Assembly: GCF_022539505.1 (NCBI RefSeq)
Contig: NC_061508.1
Span: 61,885,754-61,949,753, forward strand
Length of the DNA: 64,000 nucleotides
From: Lolium rigidum
Taxonomy: Eukaryota; Streptophyta; Magnoliopsida; Poales; Poaceae
Reading direction: 5' to 3'
The first letter of the stretch is position 1; each line of letters begins with the position of its first letter. The notes beneath the pieces were generated by a model, which was given only the letters and a program-made list of their open reading frames with translations, was not told the origin of the DNA and did not search any database. Made by a program: the position numbers and the translations under genes. Shown piece after piece: positions 53,221 to 63,505 of this stretch.

Positions 53221-54815
53221 TGATACGTCTCCGACGTATCGATAATTTCCTATGTTCCATGCCACATTATTGATGATATCTACATGTTTTATGCACACTT
53301 TATGTCATATTTATGCATTTTCCGGAACTAACCTATTAACAAGATGCTCGAAGTGCCGATTCTGTCGTTTCTCGCTGTTTTTGGTTTCGGAAATCCTAGT
53401 AAGGAAATATTCTCGGAATTGGACGAAATCAAAGCCCGAGGGCCTATTTTTCCACGAAGCTTCCGAAGTCCGAAGGAGAGACGAAGAGGGGCCACGAGGG
53501 GGCCACACCCTAGGGCGGCGCCCCCTTGGCCGCGCGGCCCCGTGGTGTGGGGCCCTCGTGCCGCCTCTTGACCTACCCTTCCGCCTACAAATAGCCTCCG
53601 TGACGAAACCCCCAGTACCGAGAGCCACGATACGGAAAACCTTACTGAGACGCCGTCGCCGCCGATCCCATCTCGGGGGATCCAGGAGATCGCCTCCGGC
53701 ACCCTGCCGGAGAGGGGAAACATCTCCCGGAGGACTCTACGCCGCCATGGTCGCCTCCGGTGTGATGAGTGAGTAGTCTACCCCTGGACTATGGGTCCAT
53801 AGCAGTAGCTAGATGGTTGTCTTCTCCTCATTGTGCTATCATTGTCGGATCTTGTGAGCTGCCTAACATGATCAAGATCATCTATCTGTAATTCTATATG
53901 TTGTGTTTGTCGGGATCCGATGGATAGAGAATACTATGTCATGTTAATTATCAAGTTATTATACATGTGTTGTTTATGATCTTGCATACTCTCCGTTTCT
54001 AGTAGAGGCTCTGCCAAGTTTTTACTTTTAACTCCAAGAGGGAGTACTTATGCTCGATAGTGGGTTCATGCCCGCATTGACACCGGGACAGTGATGTAAA
54101 GTTCTAAGGTTGTGTTGTGCTCGTTGCCACTAGGGATAAAACATTGGCGCTATGTCCGAGGATGTAGTTGTTGATTACATTACGCACCATACTTAATGCA
54201 ATTGTCTGTTGTTTGCAACTTAATACTGGAGGGGGTTCGGATGATAACCTGAAGGTGGACTTTTTAGGCATAGATGCAGTTGGATGGCGGTCTATGTACT
54301 TTGTCGTAATGCCCAATTAAATCTCACTATACTTATCATGTCATGTATGTGCATTGTTATGCCCTCTCTATTTGTCAATTGCCCGACTGTAATTTGTTCA
54401 CCCAACATGCTTTTATCTTATGGGAGAGACACCTCTAGTGAACTGTGGACCCCGGTCCATTCTTTAATACCGAAATACAAATCTGCTCGCAATACTTGTT
54501 TTACCGTTTTCTCTGCAAACAATCATCTTCCACACAATACGGTTAATCCTTTGTTACAGCAAGCCGGTGAGATTGACAACCTCACTCGTTTCGTTGGGGC
54601 AAAGTACTTTGGTTGTGTTGTGCAGGTTCCACGTTGGCGCCGGAATCTCCGGTGTTGCGCCGCACTACATCCCGCCGCCATCAACCTTCAACGTGCTTCT
54701 TGGCTCCTCCTGGTTCGATAAACCTTGGTTTCTTTCTCGAGGGAAAACTTGCTGCTGTGCGCATCATACCTTCCTCTTGGGGTTGCCCAACGAACGTGTG
54801 AAATACACGCCATCA
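53221..54815 (+). repeat. 5' LTR of element B
   Basis: TGATACGTCTCCGACGTATC start, CACGCCATCA end. It is near-identical to the LTR at 58337-59932, with differences concentrated at CAG/CTG triplets. Confidence 0.93.
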
Positions 54816-55066
54816 AGCTCTTTTTCACGGCGCTCGTTGCCGGGAGATCAAGACACGCCGCAAGGGGAGTCTCCACTTCTCAATCTCTTTACTTTGTTTT
54901 TGTCTTGCTTAATTTTATTTACTACTTTGTTTGCTGCACTAAATCAAAATACAAAAAAAATTAGTTGCTAGCTTTACTTTATTTACTGTCTTGCACTCTA
55001 TATCAAAAACACAAAAAAAAAAATTAGTTTACTTGCATTTACTTTGCCTTATTTGCTATCGTTAAA

Positions 55067-55729
55067 ATGAGTAATCCCGAAGTTGAAGTTCGTTCATTTA
55101 AGCAACAAGGGGGAGAATGTTTAAAAGATGCTTGGTATAGAATTAGTGATGCCCATAATAGGTGCACTAAGAAACACTCCACTACTATTCTACTCAGGAA
55201 TTTTTATGTTGGTATCTCTAGCTGGAATAGATATGTTCTTGATTGTCTCGCGGGAGGTAACTTTCTAGGTGCTCCCTCTTTAGAAGCTAGCTGCATTATT
55301 GAGAGTTTATTTGGAACACCACCTGTTAATGAAACTAAAAGTGAAACCTCCCTTGAGGATGTTATGAAAAAATTGGAAACCATAGAGAAAAATTGTAGTG
55401 TTGAAACTAAATTGGAAATATTACTTGATAATACCGATAAACTTGATAAAATCCTAGGAGGAATTAACGAAAGAATTGCTACTCTAGAAACTTGTGCTAT
55501 CCATGATAATCAAACCCATAGAATTGGTAAACTTGAAGAAGCTATGGGAAAATTGGGTTCAACTTTTTCTTCTCTTAAATTTAATGAGAAAGCTTATGTG
55601 GGTAAGGAGCAAAAATTCATGTATGTCTCTAAGGTGCCTAAACCAAAGAATTACTATAGGCCTAAAATTGATAAAACTCCCAACACCGCTGGTAATGATG
55701 TTGATGCTTCATCTCTCGATGTTACTTGA
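55067..55729 (+). CDS. Gag-like ORF of element B (220 aa)
   Basis: The ATG at 55067 opens MSNPEVEVRSFKQQGGECLK, then DAWYRISDAHNRCTKKHS, then LLRNFYVGISSWNRYVLD. This resembles the retrotransposon gag (Retrotrans_gag) core of plant gypsy elements, where a Q.GE.LKDAW.R pattern followed by a YxG/N segment is usual. The middle (about residues 85-170) is charged and probably coiled coil (EDVMKKLETIEKN, KLEILLDNTDKLDKILGG). There is no CCHC zinc knuckle and the frame stops well short of a protease. It could make capsid in trans for a family that lacks pol, which is inference. The sibling element A has a different ORF in the same place. Confidence 0.7.
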   Translation: MSNPEVEVRSFKQQGGECLKDAWYRISDAHNRCTKKHSTTILLRNFYVGISSWNRYVLDCLAGGNFLGAPSLEASCIIESLFGTPPVNETKSETSLEDVMKKLETIEKNCSVETKLEILLDNTDKLDKILGGINERIATLETCAIHDNQTHRIGKLEEAMGKLGSTFSSLKFNEKAYVGKEQKFMYVSKVPKPKNYYRPKIDKTPNTAGNDVDASSLDVT

Positions 55730-58336
55730 TACACACTTTCTGCGCCTAGCGGAAAGGCGTTAAAGAAAAGCGCTTATGGGAGACAACCCATGTTTTTACC
55801 TACAGTACTTTGTTTTTATTTTGTGTCTTGGAAGTTGTTTACTACTGTAGCAACCTCTCCTTATCTTATTTTTGTGTTTTGTTGTGCCAAGTTAAGCCGT
55901 TGATAGAAAAGTAAGTACTAGATTTGGATTACTGCGCAGAAACAGATTTCTTTGCTGTCACGAATCTGGGTCTAATTCTCTGTAGGTAACTCAGAAAATT
56001 ATGCCAATTTACGTGAGTGATCCTCAGATATGTACGCAACTTTCATTCAATTTGAGCATTTTCATTTGAGCAAGTCTGGTGCCATTTTAAAATTCGTCAA
56101 TACGAACTGTTCTGTTTTGACAGATTCTGCCTTTTATTTCGCATTGCCTCTTTCGCTATGTTGGATGAATTTCTTTGATCCACTAATGTCCAGTAGCATT
56201 ATGCAATGTCCAGAAGTGTTAAGAATGATTGTGTCACCTCTGAATATGTCAATTTATATTGTGCACTAACCCTCTAATGAGTTGTTTCGAGTTTGGTGTG
56301 GAGGAAGTTTTCAAGGATCAAGAGAGGAGTATGATGCAACATGATCAAGGAGAGTGAAAGCTCTAAGCTTGGGGATGCACCCGGTGGTTCACCCCTGCAT
56401 ATATCAAGAAGACTCAAGCGTCTAAGCTTGGGGATGCCCAAGGCATCCCCTTCTTCATCGACAACATTATCGGGTTCCTCCCCCGAAACTATATTTTTAT
56501 TCCATCACATCTTATGTGCTTTTTCTTGGAGCGTCGGTTTGTTTTTGTTTTTTGTTTTGTTTGAATAAAATGGATCCTAGCATTCACTTTATGGGAGAGA
56601 TACACGCTCCGCTGTAGCATATGGACAAGTATGTCCTTGGTTTCTACTCATAGTATTCATGACGAAGTTTCTCCTTCGTTAAATTGTTATATGGTTGGAA
56701 TTGGAAAATGATACATGTAGTAATTGCTATAAATGTCTTGGGTAATGTGATACTTGGCAATTGTTGTGCTCATGTTTAAGCTCTTGCATCATATACTTTG
56801 CACCTATTAGTGAAGAAATACATAGAGCATGCTAAAATTTGGTTTGCATATTTGGTTTCTCTAAGGTCTAGATAATTTCTAGTATTGAGTTTGAACAACA
56901 AGGAAGACGGTGTAGAGTCTTATAATGTTTTCAATATGTCTTTTATGTGAGTTTTGCTGCACCGGTTCATCCTTGTGTTTGTTTCAAATAAGCCTTGCTA
57001 GCCTAAACCTTGTATCGAGAGGGAATACTTCTCATGCATCCAAAATACTTGAGCCAACCACTATGCCATTTGTGTCCACCATACCTACCTATACTACATG
57101 GTATTTTCCCGCCATTCCAAAGTAAATTGCTTGAGTGCTACCTTTAAAATTCCATCATTCACCTTTGCAATATATAGCTCATGGGACAAATAGCTTAAAA
57201 ACTATTGTGGTATTGAATATGTAATTATGCACTTTATCTCTTATTAAGTTGCTTGTTGTGCGATAACCATGTTTATCGGGGAACGCCATCAACTCATTGT
57301 TGAATTTCATGTGAGTTGCTATGCATGTTCGTCTTGTCCGAAGTAAGGGCGATCTACACCGAGTTGAATGGTTTGAGCATGCATATTGTGAGAGAAGAAC
57401 ATTGGGCCGCTAACTAAAGCCATGATTCATGGTGGAAGTTTCAGTTTTGGACAAACATCCTCAAATCTCTAATGAGAAAAGAATTAATTGTTGTCAAATG
57501 CTTAAAGCATTAAAAGAGGAGTCCATTATATGTTGTCTATGTTGTCCCGGTATGGATGTCTAAGTTGAGAATAATCAAAAGCGAGAAATCCAAATGCGAG
57601 CTTTCTCCTTAGACCTTTGTACAGGCGGCATAGAGGTACCCCTTTGCGAAACTTGGTTAAAGCATATGTATTGCGGTGATAATCCAGGTAGTCCAAGCTA
57701 ATTAGGACAAGGTGCGGGCACTATTGGTACACTATGCATGAGGCTTGCAACTTATAAGATATAATTTACATGATGCATATGCTTTATTACTACCGTTGAC
57801 AAAATTGTTTCATGTTTTCAAAATCAAAGCTCTAGCACAAATATAGCAATCGATGCTTTTCCTCTATGAGGACCATTCTTTTACTTTCAATGTTGAGTCA
57901 GTTCACCTATTTCTCTCCACCTCAAGAAGCAAACACTTGTGTGAACTGTGCATTGATTCCTACATACTTGCTTATTGCACTTATTATATTACTCTATGTT
58001 GACAATATCCATGAGATATACATGTTACAAGTTGAAAGCAACCGCTGAAACTTAATCTTCTTTTGTGTTGCTTCAATACCTTTACTTTGAATTATTGCTT
58101 TATGAGTTAACTCTTATGCAAGACTTATTGATGCTTGTCTTGAAGTGCTATTCATGAAAAGTCTTTGCTTTATGATTCACTTGTTTACTCACGTCATACA
58201 CATTGTTTTGATCGCTGCATTCACTACATATGCTTTACAAATAGTATGATCAAGATTATGATGGCATGTCACTCCAGAAATTATCTGTGTTATCGTTTTA
58301 CCTGCTCGGGACGAGCGTAACTAAGCTTGGGGATGC
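55730..58336 (+). other. Non-coding 3' half of element B internal region
   Basis: 2.6 kb, collinear with 60940-63505 of element A and with the complement of 1831-4270. It contains ACCCATGTTT after the ORF, GTAGCAACCTCTCCTTATC, the GATCCTCAGATATGTACGC segment, and three TAAGCTTGGGGATGC motifs (about 56368, 56424 and 58322). The ORFs in it are short and not conserved. Confidence 0.8.
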
Positions 58337-59932
58337 CGATACGTCTCCGACGTATCGATAATTTCTTGTGTTCCATGCCACATTATTGATGTTATCTACA
58401 TGTTTTATGCACACCGTATGTCATATTCGTGCATTTTCCGGAACTAACCTATTAACAAGATGCCGAAGTGCCGCTTGCTCGTTTTCTGCTGTTTTTGGTT
58501 TCGAAATCCTAGTAAGGAAATATTCTCGGAATTGGACGAAATCAAAGCCCAGGGGCCTATTTTTCCACGAAGCTTCCGAAGTCCGAAGGAGAGACGAAGA
58601 GGGGCCACGAGGGGGCCACACCCTAGGGCGGCGCGGCCCCCCTTGGTCGCGCGGCCCCGTGGTGTGGGGCCCTCGTGCCGCCTCTTGACCTACCCTTCCG
58701 CCTACAAATAGCCTCCGTGACGAAACCCCCAAGCACCGAGAGCCACGATACGGAAAACCTTACCGAGACGCCGTCGCCGCCGATCCCATCTCGGGGATCC
58801 AGGAGATCGCCTCCGGCACCCCGCCGGAGAGGGGAATCATCTCCCGGAGGACTCTACGCCGCCATGGTCGCCTCCGGTGTGATGAGTGAGTAGTCTACCC
58901 CCGGACTATGGGTCCATAGCAGTAGCTAGATGGTTGTCTTCTCCTCATTGTGCTATCATTGTCGGATCTTGTGAGCTGCCTAACATGATCAAGATCATCT
59001 ATCTCGTAATTCTATATGTTGTGTTTGTCGGGATCCGATGGATAGAGAATACTATGTCATGTTAATTATCAAGTTATTATACATGTGTTGTTTATGATCT
59101 TGCATACTCTCCGTTTCTAGTAGAGGCTCGGCCAAGTTTTTACTTTTAACTCCAAGAGGGAGTACTTATGCTCGATAGTGGGTTCATGCCTCGCATTGAC
59201 ACCGGGACAAGTGACGGAAAGTTCTAAGATTGTGTTGTGCTGTTGCCACTAGGGATAAAACATTGGCGCTATGTCCGAGGATGTAGTTGTTGATTACATT
59301 ACGCACCATACTTAATGCAATTGTCTCGTTGTTTGCAACTTAATACTCGGAGGGGTTCGGATGATAACCCGAAGGTGGACTTTTTAGGCATAGATGCGAT
59401 TGGATGGCGGTCTATGTACTTTGTCGTAATGCCCAATTAAATCTCACTATACTTATCATGTCATGTATGTGCATTGTTATGCCCTCTCTATTTGTCAATT
59501 GCCCGACTGTAATTTGTTCACCCAACATGCTTTTATCTTATGGGAGAGACACCTCTAGTGAACCGTGGACCCCGGTCCATTCTTTAATACTGAAATACAA
59601 ATCTGCTGCAATACTTGTTTTACTGTTTTCTCTGCAAACAATCATCTTCCACACAATACGGTTAATCCTTTGTTACAGCAAGCCGGTGAGATTGACAACC
59701 TCACCGTTTCGTTGGGGCAAAGTACTTTGGTTGTGTTGTGCAGGTTCCACGTTGGCGCCGGAATCTCCGGTGTTGCGCCGCACTACATCCCGCCGCCATC
59801 AACCTTCAACGTGCTTCTTGGCTCCTCCTGGTTCGATAAACCTTGGTTTCTTTCTGAGGGAAAACTTGCTGCTGTGCGCATCATACCTTCCTCTTGGGGT
59901 TGCCCAACGAACGTGTGAAATACACGCCATCA
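58337..59932 (+). repeat. 3' LTR of element B
   Basis: It follows the polypurine motif directly. The terminal TG reads CG here (GGATGCCGATACG, where element A has GGATGCTTGATACG). It ends CACGCCATCA at 59932, followed by the TGCGC duplication. Confidence 0.92.
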
Positions 59933-59990
59933 TGCGCATCATACCTTCCTCTTGGGGTTGCCCAACGAACGTGTGAAATACACGCCATCA
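59933..59990 (+). repeat. Remainder of the 5' LTR of element A
   Basis: TGCGCATCATACCTTCCTCT to CACGCCATCA repeats the last 58 bases of the preceding LTR, because the nested element duplicated the target near the LTR end. Confidence 0.92.
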
Positions 59991-60001
59991 AGCTCTTTTT
60001 C

Positions 60002-60018
60002 TGCGCCGTTGCCGGGGA
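60002..60018 (+). promoter_or_regulatory. Primer-binding site of element A, tRNA-Asp type
   Basis: TGCGCCGTTGCCGGGGA matches the 18-base tRNA-Asp primer complement with one G missing (TGGCGCC to TGCGCC). It lies 11 bases after the LTR end. Confidence 0.85.
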
Positions 60019-60255
60019 GATCAAGACACGCTGCAAGGGGAGTCTCCACTTCTCAATCTCTTTACTTTGTTTTTGTCTTGCTTTATTTTATTTACTACTT
60101 TGTTTGCTGCACTTATATCAAAACACAAAAAAAATTAGTTGCTAGTTTTACTTTATTTGCTATCTTGTTTGCTATATCAAAAACACACAAAAAATTAGTT
60201 ACTTGTTTTACTTTACTTAATATCATGCATGTTTTTATTTCACTAGTTAAGCATA

Positions 60256-60876
60256 ATGGAAAACAACAAAAATATGAGAGATCTTTATGAACTTTATCTT
60301 GAATTAGGACATGATGTGTTTGAAGAGAGAATTAAAAAACCCATGGAACTTTATATGCATGCTAATGGGAATGTTATTACTATGGATGCTTTGAACACCA
60401 TTGTTGCTAATGCTATGGAAAATTCTAAGCTTGGGGAAGCTGGCTCTGATGAGCATGATCCTTTTAGTCCCCCAAGAATTGAGGAGAAAATTTTCTTTTA
60501 TGATTACAATATGCCTCATATATATGATGATAGCCACTTTGTTGAATTTGCTCCCACTACAACTAATAAAATTGATTATGCTTACGTGGAGAGTAATAAT
60601 TTTATGCATGAGACTCATGATAAGAATGCTTTATGTGATAGTTATATTGTTGAGTTTGCTCATGTTGCTACTGAAAGTTATTATGAGAGAGGAAAATATG
60701 GTTGTAGAAATTTTCATGTTACTAAAATGCCTCTCTATGTGCTGAAATTTTTGAAGCTATACTTGTTTTATCTTCCTATGCTTGTCACTTTGCTCTTCAT
60801 GAACTTGTTTATTTACAAGGTTCCTATGCATAGGAAGCATGTTAGACTTAAATTTTTTTTTGAATTTGCTTCTTGA
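60256..60876 (+). CDS. Retrotransposon ORF of unknown function with C-terminal hydrophobic segment (206 aa, C terminus altered)
   Basis: Third member of the family seen at 3-875 and 4306-5055. Shared blocks: ALNTIVAN, MENSKLGEAG, FVEFAPTTTNKIDYAY, ALCDSYIVEF, ESYYERGKYGC, hydrophobic YLPMLVTLLFMNLFIYKV, then MHRKHVRLK. Immediately after, a T run (60853-60860) shifts the frame, giving FFFEFAS and a stop instead of CVLNLLLDALLC. The start Met at 60256 is about 240 bases after the PBS. No known domain is recognised, and the hydrophobic run suggests one membrane pass or a buried helix. Confidence 0.65.
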   Translation: MENNKNMRDLYELYLELGHDVFEERIKKPMELYMHANGNVITMDALNTIVANAMENSKLGEAGSDEHDPFSPPRIEEKIFFYDYNMPHIYDDSHFVEFAPTTTNKIDYAYVESNNFMHETHDKNALCDSYIVEFAHVATESYYERGKYGCRNFHVTKMPLYVLKFLKLYLFYLPMLVTLLFMNLFIYKVPMHRKHVRLKFFFEFAS

Positions 60877-63505
60877 TGCTCTCTTTTGCTTCATACTCTA
60901 TTTTTCATGATTGCATCATTAAAACTGCGGAGCCCATCTTAATGGCTATAAAGAAAGAACTTCTTGGGAGATAACCCATGTGTTATTTTGCTACAGTACT
61001 TGGTTTTTATTTTGTGTCTTGGAAGTTGTTTACTACTGTAGCAACCTCTCCTTATCTTAGTTTTGAGTTTTGTTGTGCCAAGTAAAGTCTTTGATAGAAA
61101 AGTAAGTACTAGATTTGGATTACTTGCGCAGTTCCAAATTTCTTTGCTGTCACGAATCTGGGTCTATCTCCCTGTAGGTAGCTCAGAAAATTACGCCAAT
61201 TTACGAGCATGATCCTCAGATATGTACGCAACTTTCATTAAATTTGAGCATTTTCGTTTGAGCAAGTCTGGTGGCCTAATAAAATCCATCTTTACGGACT
61301 GTTCTGTTTTGATAGATTCTGTCTTTTATTTCGCATTGCCTCTTTTGCTATGTTGGATGAATTTCTTTGATCCACTAATGTCCAAGTAGCTTTATGCAAT
61401 GTCCGAAGTGTTAAGAATGATTGTGTCACCTCTGAACATGTGAATTTTTATTATGCACTAACCCTCTAATGAGTTGTTTCGAGTTTGGTGTGGAGGAAGT
61501 TTTCAAGGATCAAGAGAGGAGTATGATGCAATATGATCAAGGAGAGTGAAAGCTCTAAGCTTGGGGATGCCCGGTGGTTCACCCTCGCATATTATAAGAA
61601 GACTCAAGCGTCTAAGCTTGGGGATGCCCAAGGCATCCCCTTCTTCATCGACAACATTATCGGGTTCCTCCCTGAAACTATTTTTTTATTCCGTCACATC
61701 TTATGCACTTTGCTTGGAGCGTCTGTTTGTTTTTGTTTTTTGTTTTGTTTGAATAAAATGGATCCTAGCATTCACTTTATGGGAGAGAGACACGCTCCGC
61801 TGTAGCATATGGACAAATATGTCCTTAGGCTCTACTCATAGTATTCATGGCGAAGTTTCTTCTTCGTTAAATTGTTATATGGTTGGAATTGGAAAATACT
61901 ACATGTAGTAACTCTATAATGTCTTGGATAATTTGATACTTGGCAATTGTTGTGCTCATGTTTAAGCTCTTGCATCATATACTTTGCACCCATTAGTGAA
62001 GAAATACTTAGAGCTTGCTAATTTGGTTTGCATATTTGGTTTCTCTAGAGTCTAGATAACATCTAGTATTGAGTTTTGAACAACAAGGAAGACGGTATGG
62101 AGTCTTATAATGTTTACCATATGTCTTTTATGTGAGTTTTGTCTGTACCGTTCATCCTTGTGTTTGTTTCAAATAACCTTGCTAGCCTAAACCTTGTATC
62201 GAGAGGGAATACTTCTCATGCATCCAAAATCCTTGAGCCAACCACTATGCCATTTGTGTCCACCATACCTACCTACTACATGGTATTTATCCGCCATTCC
62301 AAAGTAAATTGCTTGAGTGCTACCTTTAAAATTCCATCATTCACCTTTGCAATATATAGCTCATGGGACAAATAGCTTAAAAACTATTGTGGTATTGAAT
62401 ATGTACTTATGCACTTTATCTCTTATAAAGTTGCTTGTTGAGCGATAACCATGTTTCGGGGACGCCATCAACTATTCTTTGTTGAATATCATGTGAGTTG
62501 CTATGCATGTCCGTCTTGTCCGAAGCAGAGAGATCTACCACCTTCATGGTTGGAGCATGCATATTGTTAGAGAAGAACTTTGGGCCGCTAACTAAAGCCA
62601 TGATTCATGGTGGAAGTTTCAGTTTTGGACACATATCCTCAATCTCATATGAGAATAATAATTGTTGCCACATGCTTATGCATTAAAGAGGAGTCCATTA
62701 TCCGTTGTCCATGTTGTCCCGGTATGGATGTCTAAGTTGAGAATAATCAAAAGCGAGAAATCCAAAATGCGAGCTTTCTCCTTAGACCTTTGTATAGGAG
62801 ACATGGAGGTACCCCATTGTGACACTTGGTCAAAACATGTGCATTGCAAAGATCCGGTAGTCCAAGTTAATTAGGACAAGGTGCGGGCACTATTAGTATA
62901 CTATGCATGAGACTTGCAACTTGTAAGATATAATGTACATAACTCATATGCTTTATTACTACCGTTGACAAAATTGTTTCATGTTTTCAAAATAAAAGCT
63001 CTAGCACAAATATAGCAATCGATGCTTTCCTCTTTGAAGGACCATTCTCTTTACTTTTATGTTGAGTCGGTTCACCTATCTCTCTCCACCTCAAGAAGCA
63101 AACACTTGTGTGAACTGTGCATTGATTCCTACATACTTGCATATTGTACTTGTTATATTACTCTATGTTGACTATTATTCATGAGATATACATGTTACAA
63201 GTTGAAAGCAACCGCTGAAACTTAATCTTCCTTTGTGTTGCTTCAATACCTTTACTTTGATTTATTGCTTTATGAGTTAACTCTTATGCAAGACTTATTA
63301 ATACTTGTCTTGAAGTACTATTCATGAAAAGTCTTTGCTTTATGATTCACTTGTTTACTCATGTCATTACCATTGTTTTGATCGCTGCATCCACTACATA
63401 TGTTTACAAATAGTATGATCAAAGTTATGATGGCATATCACTTCAGAAATTATCTTTGTTATCGTTTTACCTGCCGGGACGAGCAGAACTAAGCTTGGGG
63501 ATGCT
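60877..63505 (+). other. Non-coding 3' half of element A internal region
   Basis: Collinear with 55730-58336 at high identity. It ends in the polypurine motif ACTAAGCTTGGGGATGCT at 63488-63505, with earlier copies of TAAGCTTGGGGATGC at about 61556 and 61612. No gene is recognised. Confidence 0.8.

Larger units (their letters stand above)
53221..59932 (+). mobile_element. Complete Athila-like, probably non-autonomous gypsy element B (6712 bp) nested in the LTR of element A
   Basis: LTRs lie at 53221-54815 (1595 bp) and 58337-59932 (1596 bp), with a degenerate tRNA-Asp PBS at about 54826-54845 (GGCGCTCGTTGCCGGGA). A gag-like ORF lies at 55067-55729 and the polypurine motif AAGCTTGGGGATGC is at 58323-58336. 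The target duplication is TGTGC (53216-53220) against TGCGC (59933-59937), one transition apart. The LTR of element A resumes at once on the far side. No protease, RT or integrase is present. Confidence 0.92.

Noticed and set aside
51803..54971. Many 60-145 aa ORFs inside the LTRs (for example MAVYVLCRNAQLN...)
   Set aside because: They recur at the same LTR position in each copy and have no domain or start context. LTR sequence identity explains their conservation.
53221..63505. Interpretation of the right end as a tandem LTR-internal-LTR-internal-LTR array made by unequal recombination
   Set aside because: The 58-base LTR tail repeated at 59933-59990 and the TGTGC/TGCGC duplication show nested insertion instead.
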